Origin: Rheinheimera sp. | Lineage (GTDB): Bacteria > Pseudomonadota > Gammaproteobacteria > Enterobacterales > Alteromonadaceae | Length of the DNA: 64,000 nucleotides | Assembly: GCA_003482455.1 (NCBI GenBank) | Contig: DMYW01000002.1 | Coordinates: forward strand, 246,778-310,777 | Direction of reading: 5' to 3' | Shown here: in pieces, positions 50,669-59,944 of the stretch | Layout: every line of letters begins with the position of its first letter | How positions within the stretch are numbered: the stretch's first letter is position 1 | Notes under the pieces: generated by a model | The model's input: only the letters and a program-made list of their open reading frames with translations | What the model was told of the DNA's origin: nothing | Databases searched by the model: none | Position numbers and translations under genes: made by a program

Positions 50669-51466
50669 TTAGTCGTGGTGTTCGTGAGCCATGCTCAGGT
50701 AAACCACAGTCAGCATTGTAAAAATGAATGCTTGCAGCGGAATAACCAACAAGTGGAACGCCGCCCATACAAAATGCAGACCTGCAATTTGCCAAAGACC
50801 CGTCATCGCAATCAGGATGAAGATCAATTCGCCTGCATACATGTTACCGAACAACCGCAGCGCTAAGGACAATGGTTTTGCCAACAGAGCCACGACTTCC
50901 AGGATAAAGTTGAACCAGTACAACCAAGGCGTGTTAAATGGCTGAGTGGTTAATTCTTTGATAAAGCCACCGATGCCTTTGATTTTGATGTTGTAGTAAA
51001 TCATCAAAATGAATACGCCCAGAGCGAGTGCAAAGGTCATGTTCAAGTCAGTGGTAGGAACGATTTTCATATACACATGGTGCGGATCATGGCCCATAGC
51101 TGCGCCAACTTGTTGGGCTGCCATCGGGATGAAGTCTACTGGCACTAAGTCCAATAAGTTCATCAACAGTACCCAAACAAAAATCGTCAACGCTAAAGGT
51201 GCAATGACAGGGCTTTTGCCATGGAATGTGCTTTTGACGATGTTATCGATGAATTCGACACACATTTCGACGGCGCATTGCCATTTAGTTGGTACGCCAG
51301 CGTGTGCTTTTTTCGCCACTGCGCGGAAGGATAGGATAAACACCAACCCCATCAAGATTGACCATGCTAGCGTGTCGACGTGCCAGGTCCAAAAACCTTC
51401 GCCGACAGCCCAGTTGGTCAAGTGGTGGGTAATATAGTCTTTGCTTGTCAGCTCACCAGATGCCAT
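50669..51466 (-). CDS. atpB: ATP synthase a subunit
   Basis: The 265-residue membrane subunit has the critical arginine in KPLSLALRLFGNMYAGEL. Five or six membrane helices are visible. With the c ring it forms the proton channel. The start at 51466 lies 3 bases after the atpI stop; the four-residue longer frame has no advantage. Confidence 0.97.
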   Translation of the reverse strand: MASGELTSKDYITHHLTNWAVGEGFWTWHVDTLAWSILMGLVFILSFRAVAKKAHAGVPTKWQCAVEMCVEFIDNIVKSTFHGKSPVIAPLALTIFVWVLLMNLLDLVPVDFIPMAAQQVGAAMGHDPHHVYMKIVPTTDLNMTFALALGVFILMIYYNIKIKGIGGFIKELTTQPFNTPWLYWFNFILEVVALLAKPLSLALRLFGNMYAGELIFILIAMTGLWQIAGLHFVWAAFHLLVIPLQAFIFTMLTVVYLSMAHEHHD

Positions 51467-51468
51467 TG

Positions 51469-51861
51469 TTAGTCCCAATTATCGTAGTTAATCAAAATCG
51501 ACAACACGACTTGTACGATGACCATAAAAAACAGACCACAAAAAAATAACCAGTCTGTCATCGTTGCGTGTTTAAACGCCGTTGCTGCGAGCAACGCCGT
51601 TGTTAAAAATTTTATCGTTTCGCCGCGATATACAGACTTCAACACCAGCTGCGGGTTGAGTTCTCCACGGAACCGAAACACATACCACGTAAAAAGACTG
51701 TGCGGCAGAATTATGCAATACGCACCGAGTAACACGGATTTTGCGGCGAGCCCATCAAAGGCTAGAAAAACTAGAGCCGCTAGTGCGATTGCAGCCAGCG
51801 ACTGCCTCAAAAACATGTGTAAAATCAACTTAAAACGTTGTTTTGTTGTGGCTAGAGACAC
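51469..51861 (-). CDS. atpI: ATP synthase protein I
   Basis: The 130-residue protein has four membrane helices (about residues 12-30, 35-55, 75-95, 100-122). It is thought to help assembly of the c ring and is the first atp gene in many bacteria. I chose the GTG at 51861, which has AGGTGGTGTAAC upstream; the TTG at 51885 has none. Confidence 0.85.
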   Translation of the reverse strand: MSLATTKQRFKLILHMFLRQSLAAIALAALVFLAFDGLAAKSVLLGAYCIILPHSLFTWYVFRFRGELNPQLVLKSVYRGETIKFLTTALLAATAFKHATMTDWLFFCGLFFMVIVQVVLSILINYDNWD

Positions 51862-51910
51862 GTTACACCACCTAAAAATGCCCAAAACAACAGTTTAAAA
51901 AGCACGCGCA

Positions 51911-51938
51911 AGTATACTTATCTGCCTTATTTTTGCAA
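51911..51938 (-). promoter_or_regulatory. Sigma-70 promoter of the atp operon
   Basis: On the minus strand TTGCAA (51933-51938), a 16-base spacer and TATACT (51911-51916) lie about 50 bases upstream of atpI. The match to the consensus and position make it the likely atp promoter. Confidence 0.65.
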
Positions 51939-51989
51939 CCAAAACCCACGCCACGCTTGAAATTGTCGTGGTCTTTGAAAATTAACTGT

Positions 51990-52883
51990 TTAGTTTTCAG
52001 ACTCTGTCAGGCCTAGTTTTTGCAAGATGCCGTCAAGTTCGGGCAAGCTGCTGTAATTTATCACTAATTCCCCTTTGCCCTTTTTGTTGTAGCTAATGGC
52101 CACTGGTGCGCCAAATCGCTCGCTCAAGCGTTGTTCTAACGCTGCAACATCAGGGTCTTTCACTGTAGCTGCTTTTTCAACCGGCGGTTCTAATAATCGG
52201 CGTACTAAGTTTTCGGTTTCACGAACTGTTAGCTGCTTTGCGGCAATAATGCGACCTGCGTCTGCTTGCTGCTCAGCAGGTAAAGCCAATAACGCACGAG
52301 CATGGCCCATTTCAATGTCGCCGTGTTCCAACAGCGTTTTGACATCGTCGACTAGCTGATTCAGACGCAACAAATTAGTGACTGTGGCGCGGGATTTTCC
52401 AACAGCTTCAGCAACTTGTTGATGGGTAAGTTCAAATTCCGTCAATAGACGTTGCAGTGCGATGGCTTCTTCCATTGCGTTGAGATCTTCACGTTGAATA
52501 TTCTCAATTAAGGCAATAGCAACGGCAGCTTCATCAGCTACGTTCTTTAATATACATGGAACTTCGGATAAACCTGCCAATTGTGAGGCCCGCCAGCGCC
52601 GTTCACCGGCGATGATCTCATAAGACTCTTTGGCTAATTCGCGTACGACAATAGGTTGAATAACGCCTTGGACGCGGATCGAACTGGCCAAATCTTCAAG
52701 GGCTTCTTGCGACATGTCTTTGCGAGGCTGGTATTTACCAGGGCGCAGCCATTCGATCGGCAATCTCTGTAAGTCAGATTGTAAACTTTCAGTTTTTTGA
52801 TCATTACGTTCTGAGGCTGTCGATTTTGCCGGAGTTAACAGCGCATCTAGACCGCGACCTAAGCCGCGTTTTTTTAAAGACAT
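51990..52883 (-). CDS. parB: Chromosome-partitioning protein ParB
   Basis: The 297-residue CTPase/DNA-binding protein has the N-terminal KKRGLGRGLDALL, the CTP-binding GERRWRASQLAG (residues about 94-105), the ENIQREDLNAMEEA segment and the helix-turn-helix THQQVAEAVGKSRATVTNLLRL (in part). It loads at parS sites near oriC. It follows parA, with a 21-base gap, as in other gammaproteobacteria. Confidence 0.96.
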   Translation of the reverse strand: MSLKKRGLGRGLDALLTPAKSTASERNDQKTESLQSDLQRLPIEWLRPGKYQPRKDMSQEALEDLASSIRVQGVIQPIVVRELAKESYEIIAGERRWRASQLAGLSEVPCILKNVADEAAVAIALIENIQREDLNAMEEAIALQRLLTEFELTHQQVAEAVGKSRATVTNLLRLNQLVDDVKTLLEHGDIEMGHARALLALPAEQQADAGRIIAAKQLTVRETENLVRRLLEPPVEKAATVKDPDVAALEQRLSERFGAPVAISYNKKGKGELVINYSSLPELDGILQKLGLTESEN

Positions 52884-52904
52884 TCTACTAATATTCCTTT
52901 AATT

Positions 52905-53699
52905 TCAGACAGATGCTGTGTTTTTATTCGACTTCTTCTCTGCGCGACGCAAGATTTCACCAGCTAGCGCCAAATAGGCCTTAGCTCCAGTTGAACTTTT
53001 GTCGTAGTACATGACCGGCGCTCCAAAACTGGGCGCTTCGGCCAACCGCACGTTGCGCGGGATCACAGCCCGATAAACTTTGTCGCCAAAGTGGCGTTTT
53101 AACTGCTCTGAAACATCGTTGGCTAAACGGTTTCTCGGATCGTACATGGTGCGAAGGATACCTTCGATTTTCAAATCCGCATTAATCACAGATTGCAGTT
53201 TGCCTATGGTATCGACCAATGCGGTCAACCCCTCTAATGCATAGTATTCACACTGCATTGGCACTAACACAGAATCAGCTGCAGCCATCGCGTTCACAGT
53301 TAGCATATTCAAAGACGGCGGGCAGTCAATAAACACAAAGTCGTAGTGATCGCGGAAATTCTTCAAGGCATTGCGCAGGCGCAGTTCACGTGCAAATACA
53401 TCAAGCAGGCGGACTTCAGCAGCTGTGACATCTGAATTGGCGGCGACTAAGTGATAACCGCCAGCAGTTTCAGTGACAATGACTTCAGGCAGCGGTTTTT
53501 CATCGACTAGCAGCTCATAGGCGGTCGCATGCACCTCGTACTTATCGACACCACTGCCCATGGTGGCGTTACCCTGCGGGTCCAAATCAATCAGCAGGAC
53601 TTTGCGTTTGGTTGCAGCCATGGATGCAGCAAGGTTGACAGCAGTTGTTGTTTTGCCAACTCCGCCTTTTTGATTAGCTATGGCTATCACTTTTCCCAC
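52905..53699 (-). CDS. parA: Chromosome-partitioning ATPase ParA
   Basis: The 264-residue deviant Walker-type ATPase has KGGVGKTTTAVNLAA, the switch region DLDPQGNATMG and FIDCPPSLNML. The GTG start at 53699 is supported by GCGAGGATGCTTT and the conserved GKVIAIANQKGG; the longer ATG frame starts inside rsmG. Confidence 0.95.
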   Translation of the reverse strand: MGKVIAIANQKGGVGKTTTAVNLAASMAATKRKVLLIDLDPQGNATMGSGVDKYEVHATAYELLVDEKPLPEVIVTETAGGYHLVAANSDVTAAEVRLLDVFARELRLRNALKNFRDHYDFVFIDCPPSLNMLTVNAMAAADSVLVPMQCEYYALEGLTALVDTIGKLQSVINADLKIEGILRTMYDPRNRLANDVSEQLKRHFGDKVYRAVIPRNVRLAEAPSFGAPVMYYDKSSTGAKAYLALAGEILRRAEKKSNKNTASV

Positions 53700-53718
53700 A
53701 AAGCATCCTCGCGTTAAT

Positions 53719-54339
53719 TTATGACCGTTGCAGACGCACCAAGTAGCGTTGACCAACTAATTCAGGGACATGCAATTCGATTGTGTCGACAACTTTAACA
53801 AAATCAGGCAAAGCTGCAATTTCTTCCTGCACTTGCGCACCTTTCATGGCCAGAAACTGGCCATTTATACTTGGCAAATGCTGACACCAAGTGACCATGT
53901 CGGTCATTGAGGCAAACGCACGGCTAACCACTGAGTCATAACCCGCAACAGGATGGTGGTCTTCGACCCGGCTTTGTAGTGGTTGAATGTTGTTCAGTTT
54001 TAGCTGAATTTTCACTTGGTTGAGGAAACGGATGCGTTTACCCAAACTGTCTAGCAGCGTAAAACTCTTGTCGGGACAACAAATCGCCAATGGTACTCCC
54101 GGCAAGCCTGGACCTGTCCCCACATCAATAATTTGCGAGCCATGGAGGTAAGGCGCCACGACAATGCTGTCCAGAATGTGCTTCACCAACATTTCTTGCG
54201 GATCGCGCACTGAAGTCAGGTTGTATGCGCTGTTCCATTTGTCTAACAGCTGAACGTAGCTGACCAATTGCTGCAGCTGTTGGTCGGTCAGCTGTAAGCT
54301 CGTCTGGGCGACAAGCTGCTTTAGTCGTTCAAACATCAT
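53719..54339 (-). CDS. rsmG: 16S rRNA (guanine-N7) methyltransferase
   Basis: The 206-residue SAM-dependent enzyme methylates G527 of 16S rRNA. The SAM motif DVGTGPGLPGVPLAI and the VVSRAFASMTDM segment are typical. It lies in the classic mnmG-rsmG-parA-parB operon, 6 bases after mnmG. Confidence 0.96.
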   Translation of the reverse strand: MMFERLKQLVAQTSLQLTDQQLQQLVSYVQLLDKWNSAYNLTSVRDPQEMLVKHILDSIVVAPYLHGSQIIDVGTGPGLPGVPLAICCPDKSFTLLDSLGKRIRFLNQVKIQLKLNNIQPLQSRVEDHHPVAGYDSVVSRAFASMTDMVTWCQHLPSINGQFLAMKGAQVQEEIAALPDFVKVVDTIELHVPELVGQRYLVRLQRS

Positions 54340-54345
54340 GTTCCC

Positions 54346-56235
54346 TTAAGCTGACTTACGCAGCAAACCTTGTTTCTTTAGATATACCAGCAGCAAAGAA
54401 ATCGCAGCAGGAGTAATACCTGAGATGCGAGTTGCCTGGCCCACCGTTTGAGGTTGTGCTTGGTTGAGTTTCAACACGACTTCGTTTGATAGTCCTTTAA
54501 CGACTTTGTAGTCAAAGTTTTGTGGCAATAAGGTTTGCTCATTACGTTCTTGCTTGGCTATCTCGTCTTGCTGACGGTTGATGTAACCTTCGTATTTGAT
54601 CTGAATTTCAACTTGCTCAGCAGCTTGTTCGTTCGGCGAATGCGGCCCTAAGCTGTCTATTTGCATCAGATCTTTGTAAGTGACTTCGGGACGGCGGATC
54701 AGATCTTCCAAACTAGCTTCGCGGATCATCGGTGTTTTTAGCAATGCGTTTACACGCTCAATATCAACGTGTTGCGGGTGAACCCAGGTTTGGCGCAAGC
54801 GTTGCCGCTCTAATTCCATTTGTTCAATTTTGTCATTGAAGATTTGCCAACGAACGTCATCGACCAACCCCAATTCACGGCCTTTTTCGGTCAACCGCAG
54901 GTCTGCGTTGTCTTCACGAAGCATCAAACGATACTCAGCACGGCTGGTGAACATCCGGTAGGGTTCTTTTGTACCCAGTGTTGTCAGGTCGTCAACCAAT
55001 ACGCCTATGTATGCTTGGTCGCGTGTTGGTACAAAAGCGTCTTTCTCCTGCACAAACAACGCGGCGTTCATACCAGCAAGCAAACCTTGGGCACCTGCTT
55101 CTTCGTAACCGGTAGTTCCGTTGATCTGTCCAGCAAAGAACAAACCGCTGATGTATTTGGTTTCAAGCGACTTTTTCAGATCCCGTGGATCAAAATAGTC
55201 ATATTCAATGGCATAACCAGGGCGCGTAATATGCGCATTTTCTAAACCAGCGATCGAGTGCACTAGTTGCAACTGCACATCAAATGGCAAGCTTGTGGAG
55301 ATGCCATTTGGATACAACTCGTGGGTGGTTAAGCCTTCTGGTTCAATAAAGATTTGATGTTTGTCTTTATCGGCAAAACGATTGATTTTGTCTTCTATCG
55401 ATGGGCAATACCGCGGGCCAACGCCTTCAATGACGCCTGTGTACATTGGCGAACGATCTAAACCACCACGAATGATGTCGTGGGTTTTTTCATTGGTATA
55501 CGTGATGTAACAAGGGACTTGTTGTGGATGATCACTTTGTTTACCGATAAACGACATTACCGGCAATGGGTTATCGCCTGGCTGCGGTTGCATCTTTGAA
55601 AAATCAACAGAACGTGCATCGATCCGCGGTGGTGTGCCGGTTTTCAAACGCCCAACTCTAAAAGGTAATTCACGCAGTCGACGTGCTAACGCTACTGACG
55701 GCGGATCACCTGCACGGCCACCACTGTAGTTCTGCAAGCCGATATGGATCTGACCAGCCAAGAAAGTGCCTACGGTAAGCACAACAGCACGTGCGTTAAA
55801 TCGCAGACCCATTTGGGTTACAGCACCAACAACGCGATCATTTTCAACGATCAGATCATCACAGGCTTGTTGGAAAATTTGCAGATTCGGTTGGTTTTCT
55901 AAAATTGTTCGAATCGCTGAACGGTACAAAGCACGGTCCGCTTGAGCACGTGTTGCACGTACGGCAGGTCCTTTGGATCCGTTTAATGTTCTAAATTGGA
56001 TGCCTGCTTTATCAGTTGCCAGAGCCATAGCTCCGCCCATTGCATCGATTTCTTTGACCAAATGGCCCTTACCGATCCCACCAATTGCTGGGTTGCATGA
56101 CATCAAGCCAAGAGTTTCGACATTGTGAGTCAATAAAAGGGTTTGCATGCCCATCCGTGCTGCAGCGAGTGCTGCCTCGGTACCGGCGTGTCCACCGCCG
56201 ACGACGATCACATCATAGGTTTGTTCAAACAACAT
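54346..56235 (-). CDS. mnmG: tRNA uridine 5-carboxymethylaminomethyl modification protein MnmG (GidA)
   Basis: The 629-residue FAD protein (the standard length) starts MLFEQTYDVIVVGGGHAGTE. It contains the signature GPRYCPSIEDK and the C-terminal TRISGITPAAISLLL. With MnmE, also encoded in this window, it modifies U34 of several tRNAs. The start at 56235 follows GAGGCCAAG; the longer frame adds seven residues. It is the first gene left of oriC and is transcribed away from it. Confidence 0.97.
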   Translation of the reverse strand: MLFEQTYDVIVVGGGHAGTEAALAAARMGMQTLLLTHNVETLGLMSCNPAIGGIGKGHLVKEIDAMGGAMALATDKAGIQFRTLNGSKGPAVRATRAQADRALYRSAIRTILENQPNLQIFQQACDDLIVENDRVVGAVTQMGLRFNARAVVLTVGTFLAGQIHIGLQNYSGGRAGDPPSVALARRLRELPFRVGRLKTGTPPRIDARSVDFSKMQPQPGDNPLPVMSFIGKQSDHPQQVPCYITYTNEKTHDIIRGGLDRSPMYTGVIEGVGPRYCPSIEDKINRFADKDKHQIFIEPEGLTTHELYPNGISTSLPFDVQLQLVHSIAGLENAHITRPGYAIEYDYFDPRDLKKSLETKYISGLFFAGQINGTTGYEEAGAQGLLAGMNAALFVQEKDAFVPTRDQAYIGVLVDDLTTLGTKEPYRMFTSRAEYRLMLREDNADLRLTEKGRELGLVDDVRWQIFNDKIEQMELERQRLRQTWVHPQHVDIERVNALLKTPMIREASLEDLIRRPEVTYKDLMQIDSLGPHSPNEQAAEQVEIQIKYEGYINRQQDEIAKQERNEQTLLPQNFDYKVVKGLSNEVVLKLNQAQPQTVGQATRISGITPAAISLLLVYLKKQGLLRKSA

Positions 56236-56507
56236 CTTGGCCTCACGGTCTGACAAATTAAAAAGGGGGGCGTATTGTACCCTGATCTATGCGGAAACTA
56301 AACGTCTGAATGTGGATCAGGATCCGAAACGATCCTCTATATATAAAGAGATCTTTTTAAAGAGATCTTTTTATTGATCTTACTGTTATACAAGGCTTTT
56401 GCGGTGCATAAGTCATTTTTGATCAAAAGGATCAGTAACTTACAAAGGATCTAACCTGTGATCTGTCTTGGATCCTATCGCGTTAAACCTGTGATCAACT
56501 TGGGTGT

Positions 56508-56516
56508 TTATCCACA
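56508..56516 (+). promoter_or_regulatory. DnaA box TTATCCACA
   Basis: Perfect match to the strong DnaA box (R1/R4 class) inside oriC. Confidence 0.9.
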
Positions 56517-56580
56517 GGAGGATCCACTCGAATTTCCATTCAGAGGATAAACTCAGGTTTTGCACTGGGATATACGTATT

Positions 56581-56589
56581 TTATCCACA
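56581..56589 (+). promoter_or_regulatory. DnaA box TTATCCACA
   Basis: Second perfect DnaA box inside oriC, same orientation, 73 bases from the first. Confidence 0.9.
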
Positions 56590-56613
56590 GATGTGATCTA
56601 GCTGGGATCTAAA

Positions 56614-56622
56614 TGTGGATAA
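56614..56622 (-). promoter_or_regulatory. DnaA box, minus strand
   Basis: TGTGGATAA on the plus strand is TTATCCACA on the minus strand, facing the other two boxes, as R4 faces R1 in E. coli oriC. Confidence 0.9.
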
Positions 56623-56769
56623 GCTTTGGGTGATTCTTAGAATTTATCAGGTATTTATCAGAAATTTATTAAGTTTTTCAAGTGTGTTTGCCTGAAGATC
56701 TAACAGCCAGCGCGCTGAGCTGGCCTAGACCGTTAGACATCCGTAACTGGACAGTGACTTGTGATTTTT

Positions 56770-56797
56770 ACGGGTACTTCGGTACCCGTTTTTTTTA
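56770..56797 (+). terminator. UUCG-loop hairpin between oriC and mioC
   Basis: ACGGGTAC-TTCG-GTACCCGT (56770-56789) is followed by T7-8 on the plus strand. The T-run faces rightward, so it would stop transcripts coming out of oriC toward mioC rather than mioC transcripts entering oriC. Confidence 0.7.
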
Positions 56798-57235
56798 TCG
56801 ATGCAATAAAGGTAGGAGTTTGGGTAGCCAAGCAAGTGCTAAATCTTCTGGAAGTTCTTGATTTTGAGCATCTATTTTAAGTTCTACTCCTAGATTTTGT
56901 GCGCCCTTTGCTAGTAGAAGAGTCGCGATCTTTTCCCCTGCTAAACAAAAAGTGTCATAACTCGAGTCACCTAAAGTGATCACGGCGAAGCAAACTGTGG
57001 TAAGATCTGTTTGATCTTGTGCTAATTGATCCGCAAAGGGTTGGATATTGTCGGGCAGATCACCCGCTCCATAGGTCGAGGTGATCACTAACCAGGTCGA
57101 ATCTTTGGTTAGTTGTTCTATATCGGGTGTTAATTGAAGCCGGACGGCAAAACCCGCTTGTGCCAGTGCGTCAGCTACTTGTTCTGCTGTGTATTCCGCA
57201 GCGCCCATTTGGCTGCCCACGAGGATCTCAATCAT
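56795..57235 (-). CDS. mioC: Flavodoxin-like protein MioC
   Basis: The 146-residue FMN protein has the flavodoxin phosphate loop VGSQMGAAEYTAEQVADAL and the STYGAGDLPDN loop. In E. coli it lies right of oriC and is transcribed toward it; the same holds here. Its biochemical role is not clear, with biotin synthase reduction proposed for E. coli. Confidence 0.92.
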   Translation of the reverse strand: MIEILVGSQMGAAEYTAEQVADALAQAGFAVRLQLTPDIEQLTKDSTWLVITSTYGAGDLPDNIQPFADQLAQDQTDLTTVCFAVITLGDSSYDTFCLAGEKIATLLLAKGAQNLGVELKIDAQNQELPEDLALAWLPKLLPLLHR

Positions 57236-57400
57236 CGTTAAACCTCTTGTCAGGTAAATGATTGGCTATACTACCGGAATTAAACCACACAGAGCGAAAG
57301 CTTTGTGTGGCTTGGGTATTTTTACTGCAAAGCAGGCTCAGTAAAATTACAGCAGCACAACCCGTAAAGCGCCTGCGTGTTATTGAGGTTGAACTACTTT

Positions 57401-59251
57401 ATGTCTGAGTCCCTGACTTTTTCCCAGCTACAACTGCCAGAAGCCATTCTGAAAGCAGTCACAGAATTGGGCTATGAAACTCCGTCGCCTATCCAGGCTG
57501 CGGCCATTCCCAAGCTGTTGGCGGGTGAGGACTTATTAGGCCAAGCGCAAACAGGTACCGGTAAAACCGCTGCTTTCGCGTTGCCGTTGTTGGCCCGACT
57601 GGATCCAAGCCAGATCGAACCACAAATCCTGGTGTTAGCACCTACTCGCGAACTAGCGATTCAAGTTGCCGAAGCGTTCCAAGCGTACGCGCGTTTTATG
57701 CCGGATTTCCACGTACTGCCGTTATACGGCGGTCAAAACTACAGCACACAATTACGTTCATTAAAACGTGGCTCGCAAGTGATCGTCGGTACGCCAGGTC
57801 GTATTATGGATCACTTGGATCGTGGCACTTTGGTGCTAGATAAACTGCGCGCTATCGTGCTCGATGAAGCCGACGAAATGTTACGTATGGGCTTTATCGA
57901 TGATGTGCAGTACATCATGGATGCGACGCCAGCGGGTCGCCAAGTGGCGATGTTCTCAGCAACTATGCCGCCGCAAATCCGTGCGATCGCTCAAAAGCAT
58001 TTAACAGATGCGACTGAGATCAAGATTGAATCGAAAACCAGCACAGTTGAGCGCATTGAACAGCGTTATGTGTTGCTGGAAGGCAGCCAGAAGTTGGACG
58101 CGTTAACTCGGGTGCTGGAAGGCGAAGAGTATGATGCCAGCATCATTTTCGTTCGTACCAAAAGTGCCACCGAAGAGATCGCTGAAAAATTGGGTGCCCG
58201 CGGTTACGCTGTTGCTTGCTTAAACGGCGACATGAACCAAGCACACCGTGAACAAACCATCCGTCGTTTAAAAGCCGATCAACTCGATATCATTGTCGCG
58301 ACAGACGTTGCGGCACGTGGTTTGGACGTTGAACGGATCAGCTTGGTGGTCAACTACGACATTCCATACGATAGCGAAGCTTACGTGCACCGTATCGGCC
58401 GTACCGGCCGTGCTGGTCGTGAAGGTAAAGCGATCCTGTTCGTATCGCCACGCGAACGTCGCCTGCTGCGCACCATTGAACACGCAACCCGTCAACCGAT
58501 CGAAAAAATGTCACTGCCAACAGGCCAAGTGATTGAAAAACGTCGTATTGATGCGTTCCGTGCCCAGTTAGCGCAAACACTGGAAACACAAAACTTAAGT
58601 TTCTTCCAAGAGTTAATCGCGGAATGGCGTGATTCTATGGAAACAACGGATGCCGATTTAGCCGCAGCCTTGTTGTTCTTAGCACAAAAAGATCAACCAC
58701 TGAACGTGGCAAACCAGTTCCCAGAACTGCGTGAACCGTTCAGCCGTGATCGCAATGACCGTCCAAATGACCGCGGCGAGCGTAACTCACGTTTTGAACG
58801 TGGCGATCGCCCAGAGCGCAGCGAGCGCCAAGAACGTGGTGACCGTCCAGAGCGTGCAGAACGTGGCCCACGTCGTAACCGTGAAATGCAAGGCAACTAC
58901 GTGACTTACCGCATCGAAGTGGGTAAAGAGCACGGTGTGCGTGCTGGTGATATCGTCGGCGCTATCGCCAACGAAGCGAATATCGATAGCCAATTTATCG
59001 GCAATATCAAATTGTTCGATCATTTCTCTACGGTTGAATTGCCAGGCGATATGCCAAACGAAGTGTTCATGCACTTGAAAAAGGTCTATGTTCGCAAGCA
59101 AAAGCTGAATATCGCGGTGGATACTGGCGCCCCGGCAGCGGATCGCGGTGATCGTCCAGATCGTTACAAACGTGAATTTGATCGCAGCGGTTTTGGCCAA
59201 CGCCCAGGTGCTGCACCGAAGAAACCACGTCGTGATCGTGACCCATCTTAA
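57401..59251 (+). CDS. deaD: ATP-dependent RNA helicase DeaD/CsdA
   Basis: The 616-residue helicase has the Q motif (GYETPSPIQ), AQTGTGKTAAFALP, PTRELA, VGTPGRI, DEADEML, SATMPP, RGLDVERI and HRIGRTGRAG. An Arg/Asp/Glu-rich linker (residues about 445-500) is followed by a DbpA-type RNA-binding domain (YRIEVGKEHGVRAGDIVGAI). It resembles cold-shock DeaD/CsdA, which assists ribosome assembly and mRNA decay. The start at 57401 gives the usual N-terminus; the frame start at 57377 adds eight residues. Confidence 0.95.
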   Translation: MSESLTFSQLQLPEAILKAVTELGYETPSPIQAAAIPKLLAGEDLLGQAQTGTGKTAAFALPLLARLDPSQIEPQILVLAPTRELAIQVAEAFQAYARFMPDFHVLPLYGGQNYSTQLRSLKRGSQVIVGTPGRIMDHLDRGTLVLDKLRAIVLDEADEMLRMGFIDDVQYIMDATPAGRQVAMFSATMPPQIRAIAQKHLTDATEIKIESKTSTVERIEQRYVLLEGSQKLDALTRVLEGEEYDASIIFVRTKSATEEIAEKLGARGYAVACLNGDMNQAHREQTIRRLKADQLDIIVATDVAARGLDVERISLVVNYDIPYDSEAYVHRIGRTGRAGREGKAILFVSPRERRLLRTIEHATRQPIEKMSLPTGQVIEKRRIDAFRAQLAQTLETQNLSFFQELIAEWRDSMETTDADLAAALLFLAQKDQPLNVANQFPELREPFSRDRNDRPNDRGERNSRFERGDRPERSERQERGDRPERAERGPRRNREMQGNYVTYRIEVGKEHGVRAGDIVGAIANEANIDSQFIGNIKLFDHFSTVELPGDMPNEVFMHLKKVYVRKQKLNIAVDTGAPAADRGDRPDRYKREFDRSGFGQRPGAAPKKPRRDRDPS

Positions 59252-59273
59252 TAGCGATTGCTAAATAGATCCT

Positions 59274-59299
59274 AAAAGAGCTCTTCGGAGCTCTTTTTT
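59274..59299 (+). terminator. Terminator of deaD
   Basis: AAAGAGCTC-TTCG-GAGCTCTTT with a T-run on the plus strand lies 22 bases after the deaD stop. Confidence 0.93.
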
Positions 59300-59436
59300 A
59301 TGGGCATTTTCTGTGATTTACAGGAATGTTGTGCCGATTCGCCGCTGATCTTTCTCGATACAGTCACTCTGTTGGTGCTTGAATCTTCCCGCAACGACAC
59401 CATATAAATTGCATCTTCTGTAGCTAGGACACGATC

Positions 59437-59889
59437 ATGATCATTGCTTGTCCCCACTGCGCTGGGTTAAACCGCGTGCCCCAAAGCCGCTTATTGCAGC
59501 AGCCAAGCTGCGGTAAATGCAAACAACCGTTGTTTATTGGCGCTCCTGTGACGCTAACGTCGGAGAATTTCGTCAATCATGCGGTAAAGTCTGACGTGCC
59601 CATTTTGCTGGATTTCTGGGCGTCTTGGTGCGGCCCTTGCCAAAGTTTTGCGCCAACCTTTGCTGCGGCGGCCAGCGAACTAGAACCGCAATTGCGCTTT
59701 GGCAAAATCAACACGGAGAGCGAGCAGCAATTGGCGGCGCAGTTCCAGATCCGCTCGATCCCCACGCTCGTATTGATGCAAAAGGGCAAAGTACTGGCAC
59801 AGCTTAGTGGTGCTTTACCCAAAGCTCAGTTATACCAATGGCTTGAACAACAGCAGCACAAAGTTCAGCTGACGACCGACAGTGAATAA
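59437..59889 (+). CDS. trxC: Thioredoxin 2
   Basis: The 150-residue protein has the N-terminal zinc-binding segment with CPHC and CGKC and the thioredoxin active site WASWCGPCQSF at about residue 65. The cis-proline is in IRSIPTLVLM. Such TrxC proteins reduce disulfides under oxidative stress. It lies between deaD and the PEBP gene; the following gene starts 56 bases later, so both may be co-transcribed. Confidence 0.95.
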   Translation: MIIACPHCAGLNRVPQSRLLQQPSCGKCKQPLFIGAPVTLTSENFVNHAVKSDVPILLDFWASWCGPCQSFAPTFAAAASELEPQLRFGKINTESEQQLAAQFQIRSIPTLVLMQKGKVLAQLSGALPKAQLYQWLEQQQHKVQLTTDSE

Positions 59890-59944
59890 CCGTCATGGCT
59901 GTTGCCATCAATTCAAAGTAAAAAATCAAAACCAAGGAGCCCGC

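Larger units (their letters stand above)
56257..56720. other. oriC: Chromosomal replication origin (oriC)
   Basis: The region between mnmG and mioC has three AT-rich 13-mer-like units beginning with GATC (GATCTTTTTAAAG at 56350, GATCTTTTTATTG at 56364, GATCTTACTGTTA at 56376) near mnmG. It also has perfect DnaA boxes TTATCCACA at 56508-56516 and 56581-56589 and one reversed box (56614-56622). I count about 17 GATC sites in 420 bases, giving Dam/SeqA control as in E. coli. Weaker boxes such as TTATACAAG near 56387 are also visible. The gene order mnmG-oriC-mioC is the same as in E. coli. Confidence 0.93.
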
